Assembly (NCBI GenBank): GCA_024516035.1
Contig: CM044962.1
Coordinates: forward strand, 10,302,207-10,366,206
DNA: 64,000 nucleotides
Source of the DNA: Bactericera cockerelli
Taxonomy: Eukaryota > Arthropoda > Insecta > Hemiptera > Triozidae
Direction: 5' to 3'
Shown here: positions 1 to 11,400 of the stretch, piece by piece
Numbering within the stretch: the first letter of the stretch is position 1
How the letters are laid out: every line of letters begins with the position of its first letter
Notes under the pieces: generated by a model
Seen by the model: the letters and a program-made list of their open reading frames with translations, nothing else
The model's database searches: none
What the model was told of the DNA's origin: nothing
Translations under genes and position numbers: made by a program

Positions 1-148
1 AGAGTTGATTAAGGTAAGAGAGAACTTTCCTCACGAAGAGTCCGACGTGAGATTTTCCATCGAGTTGGAGACAACCAATTGCGCACGCAATCGCTCATGG
101 AGGTAGATATAAGTGGTCATTCATAGCAAAAAAAGTGAAGCCCTAACA
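1..148 (-). repeat. 3' LTR of BEL/Pao element (partial)
   Basis: Identical by eye over 148 bases to 7383-7530. The outer part lies beyond the window, so LTR length and target duplication cannot be read. The inner edge is the TG start of the LTR on the minus strand. Confidence 0.93.
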
Positions 149-158
149 TTTCCCCCCC
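149..158 (-). other. polypurine tract of BEL/Pao element
   Basis: On the minus strand this reads GGGGGGGAAA directly before the TGTTAG start of the 3' LTR. This is the usual position of the plus-strand primer in reverse transcription. Confidence 0.75.
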
Positions 159-563
159 ATAGAATCCAACAGGATTATCTAATGGTCAATGTTCTTCCTG
201 CAGCAAGAAATGAACGGTGAATATGGTATGGGCATGGAGGTGATGAATGATAAAAGGGTGATAAAATTATGATAACCAACTTATTTTGAAGATATTGCAA
301 ATTGAAATTTCTCCCTGAGAATCTATATAAAAATTAAATGAAAATTAATTGCTCAACCTGAAGCTAGGATTAAAATTAAAGTACCTCAGACAGCAACCAC
401 AAAGTTAAATGATCAGTAATACTTTTACAAATTATTATGGAAGAAAAGGGTTAATTGGTTAATTGATAATAAAACAAAATAGTGAAAAAATTCCAATAGG
501 AAAAAATGAAAATAAATAAGTTTTAGCTTCCTATTTACAAATTTAAGCTTGGCTGCTTAAAGG

Positions 564-3563
564 TTAGTCGCGGGGATCGCCCACGGGTAGAAGGGCAAGT
601 TTGGAGGCTGGTCGTGTCAGCACACCATGAGATGTTCGAACCGTTGCAACACGGACAACATTATCCTTGCCGGGCATCACATTGATTACAATTCCAATGG
701 GCCACTGTTGAGGTGGACAATTTGGAGTATGAAGAATCACAACATCGTTGATCTTGACATTATCATTAGAGGAGGTCCATTTGTTCCTTTGGATCAATGT
801 GTTAAGGTAATCAGATTTCCATCGCTTCCAGAAACACTGTGTTACCTGTGTGACAAGAAGCCAGCGCTTCAAAGGTGGGATATAATCTGTTGAGGTATCT
901 TTCTCAGCACGAGCTAACAAAGGCGCTCCTGTCAAGAAGTGTCCAGGAGTCAAGACATCCACTCCGTCGTTGGGATCTACACTGATGGCGCACAAGGGTC
1001 TGGAATTGCAGATAGCCTCACATGATACCAGGATGGTTGAAAACTCTTCAAAGTTGAAGGTTTGATTATTCAACACATGTTTGAGATGTTTCTTGACAGA
1101 TTTCACACCCGCTTCCCAGAGTCCACCAAAGTTGGGAGCAGATGGAGGATTAAAGTTCCATTGAATTTCACGTGATAGAAGATGAGATGCAATCTGACCT
1201 TGTGATGAGGAAAGAAACTGTTGAGTTTCAGAGATGTGACGGGATGCTCCTTGAAAGTTAGTTCCATTGTCTGAAAAGATATTAGAAGGAAGTCCGCGTC
1301 TTCCGATGAACCGATCTAATGCAGCCAGAAAACAAGGGGTAGATAATGAGGATAATAACTCAAGATGAATTGCTTTGACTGACATGCAGATAAAGATAGC
1401 AAAATATGATTTTACAATTGGAGAATTGCGACGTGGTCCAGATTTCAAGGAGAAAGGACCTGCTAGATCCACTCCTACATTTAGAAATGCACGACCTTGG
1501 GCAAAACGAGATACTGGTAGGTCAGCCATCATGGGTTGATGGAAGAGTGGTTTCATCCTAATGCACTTGATACATTTTGATAGATGATTCCGGATGAGGT
1601 TACGAGCTCCAATGATCCAATAGAACCTTTGTAGTAGGGATTGAACTACTTTAGGTCCTCCATGGAGAGTCAGTTGGTGATAATGATCAATAAGAAGTTT
1701 GGTTAGATGTGCTGTCTTTGGAAGGAGAACTGGATGCTTTGAACTCTCAGGCAGAGGAGATTGGGAGAGTCTCCCCCCCACAGCCAAAAGTCCGACAGAG
1801 TTTAAGATGGGAGATAGAGAGCGTAAGTTGTTTCCAACCAGTTGTCCACTCTTGACAGCTTTTACCTCATCCTTCAGGTAGCATTGTTGAGTGATACGAA
1901 TGATAACTTCAAGAGCTTGGTCATTTTCAGTCACCGATAACTCAGGTTTGAAGTTTGATTTTTGCTTGCGACAACAGTTAATAAACCGAAGCACAAATCC
2001 AAAGATTCTCTTTAGCTTCCTTAAGGAAGAAAATTTCTCCACTATCTGGAGTAAAGGATTGATATCAATGTTAGTGAGTAAAGCTGTGACAGGCTTTGTC
2101 TCAGGACATGGTTTATCCATGTCAATTACTTTGAGTGGCCAGCTCTCAACGGGTAATTTTAGAAAAGATGGTCCCCTCAACCAAAGTCCATTTTTCAAAA
2201 ATTGAGACGGGGTTAAACCCCGACTTGCTGAGTCTGCACTATTTAATTCAGAAGTGACATATTGCCACTGAGTGGGTTTAGTAGTTTCCAAGATTTGAGA
2301 TACACGATTTGCTACATATATTTTAAGTTGATAAGGTGGGGTTTTTAGCCAAGATAGAACAACACAACTATCAGAAAAGAGATAAACATTATCAAATGAT
2401 AAAAAATCGAGTGATTTGACTATTTTTGTCAATAATAAAGCTGCGCACAGTTCTAATCGATTAATGGTTTGCACTTTGAGTGGTGCAACTTTTGTTTTTG
2501 CACGAAGAAGGTAATTTTTAACTTTGCCTTCCAAATTACACACTCGGAGATACACCACTGCAGCATAAGCAGACTTGGATGCATCTGCAAATCCCACAAG
2601 ATCCATGGATTGACACTTTTCTCTATTGATGTAACGGGGTATTTTAAAGGTAGATAACAAGGTAAGTTCAGTTGTGAATGCTTGCCACATTTCACGTAAG
2701 TTATCTGAGAGCGGTGTGTCCCAAGATAAATTATTATCAAGCCACAATTTTTGGAGAAAAATCTTCATCCAAATGATTACTGGACTTAGATAGCCATTAC
2801 AGTCATATAATTTAGCGACAAATGCCAAAACTTGTCTTTTAGAAAGAGTGGGTGGAAAGGATTGATTATTCACTACATAAAAAAATGCATCAGATTTAGG
2901 GCACCATTGCATGCCTAGTACTTTTATAGACTCCTCTCCCCCCTCTGAAAAACATTTAGGTTTTTCACAAAGATCTTCAGCTATACCTTCAAGGACAGTG
3001 GAGTTAGATGAGGCCCATTTTCTCACAGAAAAGCCACCCTTTGCTAAGAGAGAAATAATGTCATTTCTCAATGCAATAGCATCTTTTACGGTTGATGATC
3101 CCGTAATCAAATCATCCACATAGGCTTCATTTTGCAGGGCATTTGCTGCTTTCGGGAACTTTTCACCCTCATCTAGGGCCAACTGTTTTAAGACACGTTG
3201 AGCCTGATAGGGACTCCCCGGTAATCCAAAGGTGCAGGTGGTGAGTTCAAATTCTGTGACCTCCATAGAACCCTTCTCGTGCCACAGGATATGCTGAAAC
3301 TGACGGTCGTCAGGATGGATTAATATGTTTCTGTACATGGCTTGTATATCACAAAGAAGAACAACAGGATGAAGTCTCCACTGAGTAAGTAAGTCGCTAA
3401 TGTCCTTCTGGAGCTTAGGACCAACTAAAAGATTTTTTGCAAGATTGTTTCCATTATTACTGGAAATGTTCGGATCAAAGACAACACGTAGGGGTGTAGA
3501 AGATGATGTTGGTTTATTTGATGCCAAAATGCAGTAAAAGATAGTCTGAACGGTGTTGAGCAA
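564..3563 (-). CDS. BEL/Pao pol: reverse transcriptase, RNase H, integrase
   Basis: 999-codon open frame. An RT palm start (LRVVFDP) lies near residue 27, and the catalytic YVDD is at 148-151. RNase H begins at the VGFADAS motif. An HHCC-type zinc-binding region precedes the integrase core. The integrase acidic residues appear as D699 (VGVDLAGPF), D765 (FSDNGTNF) and E817 (LWEAGV), with the wide D-to-E spacing usual in BEL/Pao. The C terminus (WPIGIV...RTSHGVLTRPASKL) is the DUF5641-type tail. The frame differs from the upstream gag-protease frame and overlaps it at 3514-3563. The LPHHAV-like RT entry segment looks garbled at the junction, so I read a frameshift there rather than a true start. 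Confidence 0.93.
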   Translation of the reverse strand: MLNTVQTIFYCILASNKPTSSSTPLRVVFDPNISSNNGNNLAKNLLVGPKLQKDISDLLTQWRLHPVVLLCDIQAMYRNILIHPDDRQFQHILWHEKGSMEVTEFELTTCTFGLPGSPYQAQRVLKQLALDEGEKFPKAANALQNEAYVDDLITGSSTVKDAIALRNDIISLLAKGGFSVRKWASSNSTVLEGIAEDLCEKPKCFSEGGEESIKVLGMQWCPKSDAFFYVVNNQSFPPTLSKRQVLAFVAKLYDCNGYLSPVIIWMKIFLQKLWLDNNLSWDTPLSDNLREMWQAFTTELTLLSTFKIPRYINREKCQSMDLVGFADASKSAYAAVVYLRVCNLEGKVKNYLLRAKTKVAPLKVQTINRLELCAALLLTKIVKSLDFLSFDNVYLFSDSCVVLSWLKTPPYQLKIYVANRVSQILETTKPTQWQYVTSELNSADSASRGLTPSQFLKNGLWLRGPSFLKLPVESWPLKVIDMDKPCPETKPVTALLTNIDINPLLQIVEKFSSLRKLKRIFGFVLRFINCCRKQKSNFKPELSVTENDQALEVIIRITQQCYLKDEVKAVKSGQLVGNNLRSLSPILNSVGLLAVGGRLSQSPLPESSKHPVLLPKTAHLTKLLIDHYHQLTLHGGPKVVQSLLQRFYWIIGARNLIRNHLSKCIKCIRMKPLFHQPMMADLPVSRFAQGRAFLNVGVDLAGPFSLKSGPRRNSPIVKSYFAIFICMSVKAIHLELLSSLSTPCFLAALDRFIGRRGLPSNIFSDNGTNFQGASRHISETQQFLSSSQGQIASHLLSREIQWNFNPPSAPNFGGLWEAGVKSVKKHLKHVLNNQTFNFEEFSTILVSCEAICNSRPLCAISVDPNDGVDVLTPGHFLTGAPLLARAEKDTSTDYIPPLKRWLLVTQVTQCFWKRWKSDYLNTLIQRNKWTSSNDNVKINDVVILHTPNCPPQQWPIGIVINVMPGKDNVVRVATVRTSHGVLTRPASKLALLPVGDPRD

Positions 3564-5082
3564 TAGTCATATGTCCAGGTTCAAGATAAGATTCCAAGTT
3601 GTCATAATACAGCTTCTTTTGTTCTGGATCACGGGACAGCTTATTGTCGAGAGATTCCAGCCATTTTAGTGCTATTTTTCTATTTGATCCAAGATCAGGT
3701 CGTATGAGGTCCTTGAAGGGAAGACGCAGCACATATCTTCCATTTGAGTCTCTCTGATGGGTGTCAATGAAGTGTTCTTCACAGGCAACTTCTTCTGGAT
3801 TTGGAGAATGGATGTATGGCAGTTCTTCGCTCTCCCAGAATTTTTGTAATTCCATGGCAATTGGATCCTCTTTGACAAAGAAGGTATGGTAGGACTGAGG
3901 TTTTAGTTGGTTAGGACACTTGCCCAGCAACAGCCAACCCAAAATAGATGGTACAGCTGATGGATTACCTAAAATTGTCTTTGATGAATGATCAAGAAGT
4001 TGACAGTAATACTCTGCTCCAATTAGAAGTTCAATGGTAGAATCTAGTTTTGGATCCACATAAGTTAAATCAGCTAAAGGTAAGTGGGAATACATTTTAA
4101 TAACATCATTGTTAATAGTGTTTGATAGATTACTGGTAATCTTCGGTAAGATGACGGCTTGAATATTCAAAGGTCTACTATCTGATTTTATAATATGTTT
4201 ATGAGGTAAAAGTTGAACACACAACTCCCCTTTGGCTTTTACTGGATTGGACGTATCAATACCCGAGATGTGAAGGTTCGATGCTTTCCATCCAAGCTTG
4301 AGTTGTTGAGCTAAGCGATGCGAGATTATAGAGATTTGACTACCTGAATCAAGGAGACAACGAACAGAATACCACATCCCAAATCTGTCTTGGAGTTGCA
4401 CCACTGCAGTTCCCAGAAGTACCGTTGAGTTTGAAGTGGTTGAGGTTTCAACAGCATGATTTCCTGAAAATAGATTGGTTGAGGAAGATTGTCCTTGAGC
4501 AGGAAACCTATCCTTGTGTGAACTGGAGGTTGAGGGATGAGTTTGTTCCTTAGTGTGTCCTTGATATTGGTAACCTGACTTCTGTTGACTTCCACCTGGT
4601 TCAGATTGATGTAGCAAGGAATGGTGATTTTTGCTCTGACAATATTTGCATTGATACATAGATTGACACTCTGGACGGGAGTGTTTGGAACTCAAACAAG
4701 CAAAGCATAATTTTAATTCTTTGACTTGAGCATAGCGCTTGGTAACATCCATCTTTAAAAATTTGGTACATGATGCAATCCTATGATCACCAGAATTACA
4801 TACTGAACATGTGAACTTTGATTTTTGAAACTGCTTAACTTGATAAGGTTGTTGAGGTTGAAATGAAGAAAATTGATTATCTCCTGGTTGAGCAGTAACT
4901 TGATAGGTTTTGCGATTAGATTGGCTAATAGGTAATTGAGATTTGTGGTTATTCACTGAGTTGTCATGGGTAAGATCCAGAATAGAACATTTGTGACGCA
5001 CAAATTTAACTAGATCCTCAAATTTGGGAAAATTATTCTGAATCTGCTCGGTTTCAAAGTCTTGACGGGTTTTTTTCATCAA
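3514..5082 (-). CDS. BEL/Pao gag C-terminal part and aspartic protease
   Basis: 522 codons. Three zinc-knuckle-like motifs lie in the first third: CSVCNSGDHRIASC, CFACLSSKHSRPEC and a C-x2-C-x4-H-x4-H variant, the set usual for BEL/Pao gag. The protease active site is CLLDSGSQ with D245. The segment ends in the sequence that normally leads into RT (GHMT region), after which the frame is lost. The first codons overlap the preceding gag fragment in another frame, so the ATG is probably not a real start. Confidence 0.9.
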   Translation of the reverse strand: MMKKTRQDFETEQIQNNFPKFEDLVKFVRHKCSILDLTHDNSVNNHKSQLPISQSNRKTYQVTAQPGDNQFSSFQPQQPYQVKQFQKSKFTCSVCNSGDHRIASCTKFLKMDVTKRYAQVKELKLCFACLSSKHSRPECQSMYQCKYCQSKNHHSLLHQSEPGGSQQKSGYQYQGHTKEQTHPSTSSSHKDRFPAQGQSSSTNLFSGNHAVETSTTSNSTVLLGTAVVQLQDRFGMWYSVRCLLDSGSQISIISHRLAQQLKLGWKASNLHISGIDTSNPVKAKGELCVQLLPHKHIIKSDSRPLNIQAVILPKITSNLSNTINNDVIKMYSHLPLADLTYVDPKLDSTIELLIGAEYYCQLLDHSSKTILGNPSAVPSILGWLLLGKCPNQLKPQSYHTFFVKEDPIAMELQKFWESEELPYIHSPNPEEVACEEHFIDTHQRDSNGRYVLRLPFKDLIRPDLGSNRKIALKWLESLDNKLSRDPEQKKLYYDNLESYLEPGHMTIAQHRSDYLLLHFGIK

Positions 5083-5431
5083 GGGCTTTTAATCCCAACT
5101 GAAGAAGGATAAATTCTCCTAGGTTTTCAATGTTTAGACCTCTCAAAGATTCTACATTGATATGGAAAATATCCAAGAAATTCCTCAATCCTTTTATGTG
5201 ATCACTTTGTAAAGGTGAAAATTTTAAGATTTTTGAGAGATAGTTATTGGCTAAAACCCGCTTTTTTCCATAGCGATCAACCAAGCTTTGATAAGCTAAT
5301 GGATAATTTTGAGCCAAAAAAGATATATGATCAATGCAACTAGCTGCATGGCTGCTTAGGTAAGATTTAAGATAACTGAATTTTTGAATATCAGAAAGGT
5401 CGGTATTGGTATGGATTAACTGGTCATACAA
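5054..5431 (-). CDS. BEL/Pao gag middle fragment
   Basis: 125 codons resembling the capsid-like part of BEL gag (FSYLKSYL ... A..YPLAYQSLVDRYGK). This frame lies between the N-terminal gag fragment (5482-5832) and the knuckle-protease fragment (3514-5082) and differs from both. It is probably one ORF broken by indels. Confidence 0.8.
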   Translation of the reverse strand: MYDQLIHTNTDLSDIQKFSYLKSYLSSHAASCIDHISFLAQNYPLAYQSLVDRYGKKRVLANNYLSKILKFSPLQSDHIKGLRNFLDIFHINVESLRGLNIENLGEFILLQLGLKALDEKNPSRL

Positions 5432-5481
5432 AGATTTGAAAGCAGGAAAAGCAGAAATTTCACCACTAAATATTGGTACAT

Positions 5482-5832
5482 TTATGGTTGGAAGGTGAAT
5501 TTTGGGTGCTTGAGGGCAGGAGAAACCGGTGAAGCCATTTCAGCCTTCAAAACGGCTTCTTTAGCCTTGACCTTGAAGTACATGGCCTCAAAACTAGATA
5601 AAGTTTGATCACAGTCAATGCGGTCAGCCTCATCCAACTTTACATTCAAAGTATCCATTGTACCTAAGATTTTCTCAAATTTGTCCAACGTTTCATCAGC
5701 CTTTGCAACTCTCACTTTAAAATCACTGACCTTATTTGCATCTAAGCTAGCATTATAACACTCTTGCATTCGCCGATACAGCCTATTTCTGTAGTCTGAT
5801 GCAATTTTCATTTGGTCAGCTGGAGAAGTCAT
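5482..5832 (-). CDS. BEL/Pao gag N-terminal fragment
   Basis: 116 codons with a plausible true start (MTSPAD). Charged and helix-rich, as BEL/Pao gag N-terminal regions usually are. It runs into a stop shortly before the next gag frame begins, pointing to a frameshift between 5431 and 5482. Confidence 0.75.
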   Translation of the reverse strand: MTSPADQMKIASDYRNRLYRRMQECYNASLDANKVSDFKVRVAKADETLDKFEKILGTMDTLNVKLDEADRIDCDQTLSSFEAMYFKVKAKEAVLKAEMASPVSPALKHPKFTFQP

Positions 5833-7382
5833 GTTTATTATTGAATGTAGAAAGCACTAGGTAACTAAAAACCGGTAAGTATTCTGTAGAAACCAATATT
5901 TCTTCTTTTTGTTAGATTATTGACTAGTTATTAGTTAAATATAGGTGAAATTTTCACAAAAAAAAATGTGATAACTTTAGAAAGTGGGCAAATTATTTAA
6001 TAGATGCAAAAAAACACACTTGAAAATTTTTAAATGGAAAATTTTAATCCAAAAAATATCACTTGGATTATATAACCACTAGAAAATAACTCTCGTGTAA
6101 AAAAAAAATCACTGCCAATATTTAAATGGGTTTAGCTGATAATTGTGACAAAATTTAATTATTAAAAATCACTTGGTAAGATTAGTTAGGTGGGTAATTC
6201 CTTATGCAGATAATAGCACAGAACAAGATCATTAAATTTTGGATAATACAAAAATATCCCCTTGAGCACACTTTACTCGGTAAACTCAGATATAATAACT
6301 CTTTAAACTGAGGTTTGTTATAGAAATAACTACAGGTAAGTGTTATAGGTTAGCAAATATAAGGAGATGAGATAATTAGTTGCTTTAACTGCAACAAAAT
6401 CTCGGTGGGTGAGAATTATTAATTATGCAACTTTATAAGATTAGATTGTAATGAAATGAATGCAGGTAAATAGCAATATCAAGGTTTCATTAAAATAAGA
6501 TAATATGCAGAAAATGCAAGATCAAAAACCCATGAGGTCAACAAATGTAGCTAAATTTTCCAATAACCAAATAAGATCAAAATACAGAACTAAAAATTAC
6601 TCTAGGTTGCTCAAATCGGTAAATTAATGTAGAAAAATGAGGTTTTTGTGGAGATATGAACAATTAGAAACCAGACTTATTCACAGAATGCAAAAAAAAT
6701 CTTGGAAACTGAGCTTTGGCTAGTAAACTTTAGAAGATAATGATACTTCAGTATTATGCACAAATGTAAGGTAAATTGACAGTTGTGACACAAGATCAGA
6801 TAACAAGATTATTACAAAGGGTACTAGATTGAGTATTAATAAGATAAAAATAAGGTAAAAGCAATTCTTTTTCACTTGATTATGATTTTAAAACACTGAT
6901 TAAACCCCAACTTTACTCAATTTTCAATGCCAGTAATCCAGATAGGAAGAAGGCAATCAAGAGTAATATTTCACTTAGATTGAAATTTTAAGATTTTAAG
7001 ATGAAATGATTGTGAAATAGGTAATGAAGATGACAAACGCTACAGATAGAACATTGACTCACGCTAACTACTGTCTACTGCTTTGAGAAAGACTTAATGG
7101 TGCGAACGCGAGACACGAGGCCAGAAGCAAGTACAAAGATTAAGTTAAACTATAGACCCATAAAACTGGCAAATTACGATTTCGGTTCGAATGACCAACT
7201 TATGTATTGGAGAGCAGATGGCTTTTCCAATAGTTAATGGAAAATGAGCTTACGGTTGTCGTTCGTCAATCTTCTTCTGCTCTACGCTGGGGCCGCTGAT
7301 CAAGATGGTAAGTCGCCAGGCCTGGCGAAAGCGGCTAGCGGAGCAAGATGATACGGTGGATAGTTGCGATGTGTGCTGGTCA
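5833..7382 (-). other. BEL/Pao 5' leader and rest of the 5' LTR
   Basis: About 1.5 kb, AT-rich, without coding potential, between the gag start and the shared LTR block. The inner end of the 5' LTR and the primer binding site must lie here but I could not place them: the matching part of the left LTR is outside the window. Confidence 0.6.
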
Positions 7383-7530
7383 AGAGTTGATTAAGGTAAG
7401 AGAGAACTTTCCTCACGAAGAGTCCGACGTGAGATTTTCCATCGAGTTGGAGACAACCAATTGCGCACGCAATCGCTCATGGAGGTAGATATAAGTGGTC
7501 ATTCATAGCAAAAAAAGTGAAGCCCTAACA
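7383..7530 (-). repeat. 5' LTR of BEL/Pao element (segment shared with left copy)
   Basis: Exact repeat of 1-148. The outer boundary is at 7530, where the minus strand begins TGTTAGGGC. The LTR extends further inward than the shared part. Confidence 0.92.
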
Positions 7531-7547
7531 TATATTTTAATATAACT

Positions 7548-7736
7548 GACTTGCCGGGTCCACACCTTCTTATTGTAACATGTAACGTGAGCATGTTGCT
7601 GTACCATTCACATGCTTTCTAGCTTCTCTGCTCACCGTTCTCTTCTGTGCTTGGATCCTGTCCACACTGGCGAATTATTTCACATGTAACATGCTCACGT
7701 TACATGTTACATTACGGAGGTGTGAACCCAGCATAA
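7548..7736. mobile_element. Small foldback/MITE-like element
   Basis: A 23-bp perfect inverted repeat (7575-7597 with 7688-7710) extends outward with mismatches to about 47 bp. The outer ends read GCYGGGTYCACACC in both directions, with a loop of about 90 bp. No target duplication could be assigned. Confidence 0.6.
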
Positions 7737-7766
7737 CAGATAAATCAGTTAATAGAATATGACTCT

Positions 7767-8215
7767 ATAAGCGGTTTTTTTTATTGAACGAAAAGTCTGA
7801 ACAAGACCGAACAGTCAGCTCTGGTCAATCAAAATGTGAGAAATAAACAAAAGTGATTTTTGGGACTCTGGTTTATTTACATTAAAGATATCGGTGTTTG
7901 TTTACATTTTGCATCTGAAATTATCCACTTCTTTTTTTTTTTTTTTTTAAACAGATTTAATCAAGTTTTATTTACAAAATAAAGTATATACAATTTACAA
8001 GAAAAAAAGTTGATATTATTAAACAAAACTTGATCAAGGGCGGTGCTAATGCCTACGGCATTCTCTTCCTTCTTCTTACCGAACCAAAAGCCATGACCGA
8101 ACGAACGGGCCGATCCACTTCAGTCAGGATTCGGTCGGGTCAAATAATAAAAAGTGAATTTCAGTGACCAGGTCAGCTTCGGTTCGCTTCGTTCAAATAA
8201 AAGAAACCAGCTTTA
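7767..8215. mobile_element. MITE with TAAGCGGTTTTTT termini, interrupted by a retroposon
   Basis: The left end TAAGCGGTTTTTTTT and the right part match, in inverse orientation, the complete copy at 58240-58579. An AT-rich retroposon fragment (about 7930-8072, T-run at one end and an AATGCC-type hairpin at the other) splits it. Confidence 0.65.
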
Positions 8216-8253
8216 TGGTGACTACTGATAAGATAAATTAACAAATGACCCAC

Positions 8254-8438
8254 CCATCAAATGTAAGACTAGAGAGTAATCGATTCGGAAGGGGTGACTT
8301 AGATTGTACTGCTGGTACTTCTGACTGTCGTGTTGCTGTATACAGGCGTAGTGCCCAAACATGACCTCATTCAGCCACTGGACGTTTACTATGGGCCTCT
8401 GCAACTCCTTGGCTCTCTTCACCTTGTCTCCCTCTAGT
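8254..8438 (-). CDS. ptip: ptip exon: end of BRCT4
   Basis: Encodes KLEGDKVKRAKEL...VNVQWLNEVMFG followed by the HPF..DYSLVLHL segment. This is the region of PAXIP1 reading 'CVNAQWLGDILLG...LVLNLL'. The acceptor (CTGCTCCAG) is at 8439-8440. The donor is best placed at GTGGGT (8248-8253), though a 1-2 base shift is possible. It is the last ptip exon before the BEL element. Confidence 0.88.
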
Positions 8439-11400
8439 CTGGAGCAGGATGGAAGAAGAACAGATTTCAGAAATAATTAATATATGCTTCATGGTGTGTA
8501 TGACCATAGTTGTTGACATGCACCACTATAATCTAATAAAAGACAGATAGATAGATAGAATATATGCTTCAACTGGGATTGAACAAGTCAGTAAAAAAAA
8601 AATCAATTTAAGCATTTAAGTCTAAAATTCCATCGTTTGCACTAAGATAAAGTTCGATGATAAAAACTTACTTCCGAGCTACCAAGAAGTCTATCCTGGA
8701 ATTGTAGTAACTGCAGTACTTGGCCCCTATGGCTTCTATCATCCAGCGAACTCTGTCTCGTTCCTCCTTCTCGAAGCCTGTGGCACAGATGTAGTGGCTA
8801 CGGCAAGGCTTCTCATCACTGTGAAATTAAATTAAACACATTGGAATTGAGAATGGATTGAATTTAATAATAATATTATAATAATAATATCGCCTTATTT
8901 ATACTGCCCGATAAGGACTATTAAAGTCCTATTATTCCAGCAGTAAGCCCAAGACATATTATCATGTGGTAAAAATCCCAAATGGAAAGGTAACTTGTCA
9001 TGTTCCGGCTGGGTTTCGAACCCACGACATCTGGATTCACAGAGTGCCACCTTTACCACTGAGCTACCGGGACAGACTATACACAATATAATGAAACTAT
9101 TGAAAGGTTATACTAGTATAAATGCCATTAAATTTGTCTGTATACAACTATACACCCATGTTTGTATACATGAAACACATTCATTGTTAAGTTATCACAT
9201 TTGTATTAATCACTTTGAACTCGCTTTACTAAATCTACGTTTAAACCGGGACTTGATCCACCGACCTCCAGGTCTGCCGCCTTATCGATCAAGCTACTAA
9301 GGTCGGTGTCATTCATTGTTAAATGAGACTTTGTTTGAGCAGCTGGCAAAAAAAGACTAGTAATACGCCAGCAGTATCAAGTATTTTTGTGCCTCCATGG
9401 TGCAACGGTTGTGACTACAGTAAGTGGTGCAGAGATCCTGAGTTCGATCCCGGGTTGAACAGAATTTTATTACAAAACAAATCTGTTCCCTCCGAAGTAA
9501 ACAACACGTGAGGCTGGAGTTTCCGGCCCAACTAAGAATGGGTGAGGTTAATTTGCGTAACTGGTACTATTCCGAAAGAGGGGAGGGTAAAACCCCCGTC
9601 GTGTGTTCACAGACGGACGAACGGACCAATGGCCGAAAACATATTTTTAGGTATTTTTAGGCTATGATTCGCTTGGAAAAAATGTAAAAAAACTTAGTAG
9701 GTCAAATTTTCGACGGATACAAATGTTTCTTTATTCTAAGATAAGGAAATTAAAACGTAGTTTGTTTACTTTTGGTTGGTAAGAAATAACATCGTTGTCA
9801 TGGAGACGGCGCGGCGCTTACCTGAAGGGGGTGGGGAAGTGAATGGCCAGGTGAGGGGGCAGGACATGCTGTCGGGTAACCACATCGTTGAGCCAGTGGG
9901 CAGTGATGCAGCGCTTCCCATCCCGCAGGCCCTGAGGAAGCAACAAACAACACTGTGATTCGACTCGCTAAAGGACTATAAACAGAGAACAGACTAGCCA
10001 ACCCTTACAAGCCAGGCTAGCTTGAAGTTTCCTAAGGGTTTAATGGTTTATAAAGAAAAGTCCAAGTCCTCATGATGGTTGATCGCACATTGAAATATGT
10101 GGTTCAGGACGAGCCAACTTTGAAATAAAGTTGGCTGGAGACCATCACTCACCCCTCCAGCTGTAGCCAAGCTGGCTACAACAACAACAACTCAACTGAC
10201 GGCGAGGCGATGTTCATTGAGGCAACACTGTTACAATTGTGACATACTACAAACCTGCAGCACCTCTTCTGAAGTATGCTACAATAAGCCTAATTGTGGT
10301 TAGTGACATTTAGCCATGTTGCGTTGAAATAGTCTTGTAGCATGTGTCAGTGTAGTAATATAATAATAATGTTTTTTCCTTTGTGTAATAACGTAAAAAT
10401 TTTAGTAGGTAGCGTAGAGTTATAGAATTTTTTACCATCTTAATATATAAATGTCAAAGTCACTGACTGACTGACTGACTGATCATCGCTCTACAGCCCA
10501 AACCGTAATACCTAGCGAGCTGAAATTTGGTAGGTAGCTTTGTCTTATAGTCTAGATGTGCAATAAGACGGGATTTTTCGAAGCTCCCACTACAACACCT
10601 GCCATTGGCGAAAAAGGATTTTTTGCTTTCACGGCCATGCCTCGGCCGCAAAGCGGGCGACAGCCCGCTAGTTTAATATACAATATAATGTTTTATTAAA
10701 CAAATTTAATCAAGTTTTATTTACAATATGGTTTACAATATGGCAAAACAATCACAAAAACAAAGTAGAAATTATTAAACAAAACTTGATCAAGGACGGT
10801 TCTAATGTTTTGCCCATAATTCCTCCACTGGTCGCTGCTCACATCAAAGCAGCTACTTTTTCCTCACGAGGTTTGAGTGGACCCCGAAATTCCAAGTATA
10901 GAGCAGAAAAATTCCTGCCCTGGTAATTTGGTATAGTAATTTGAGTAGCTGGTTTGTGAGTTTCCAGCCTATGGAGGGTAAAATCCACGTCATAATATGA
11001 TCATACGGTGAAAGAAACGTTGATCGATTATTATTACATTAATTAATAAAACTATCAACAAATATGCTGATAAAGATGGTTATGATTTTTTTTAAAATTG
11101 ATAAAAATATTGATAATAGGGGAAAAGCCTTTCCGGAACACTTAAAAGGCCTGTCGTAAGAAGCGAAAATTGATCGATGTTACTAATTAAATCTGGACTC
11201 GTAATATCGAGGTCGGTAGTCCGAGTGACAAGTTGAGCCGTATTCTTCTTTTAAACCAAAGTGGATGCAACTGGAATAAAATGAACAAACTGGAAACAAG
11301 TTATTTTTCTTTTGGAAGAGGAAATTTTTCCTCTTCCTTCTTCCAGTTTGGTTAACCAAAATGGAAGTAGAAAAGTTCTTTTATAGGTTAAGTCCGTTGT

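Larger units (their letters stand above)
1..7530 (-). mobile_element. BEL/Pao LTR retrotransposon, left LTR cut by window edge
   Basis: The element reads right to left. The 148 bases at 1-148 recur exactly at 7383-7530. On the minus strand the shared block starts TGTTAGGGC, and at the left copy it is preceded by a G-rich purine tract (149-158), as expected for a 3' LTR. Between the LTRs lie gag with three zinc knuckles, a DSGSQ-type protease, a YVDD reverse transcriptase, RNase H, an integrase and the DUF5641-type C terminus, in the order typical of BEL/Pao. The copy lies in or beyond the intron following the last visible ptip exon, in the same orientation as ptip. The coding region, normally one ORF, is split into four pieces in three frames. 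Confidence 0.95.

Noticed and set aside
7180..7200. TGGTCATTCGAACCG on the minus strand as the BEL primer binding site
   Set aside because: The spacing between TGG and the T-arm-like GAACC is too short for a tRNA 3' end, and the inner LTR boundary is unknown.
9798..10001. 67-codon minus-strand ORF over ptip exon 9822-9931
   Set aside because: Wrong frame. The GLRDGKRCITAHWLND frame matches PTIP BRCT3 and splices in phase.
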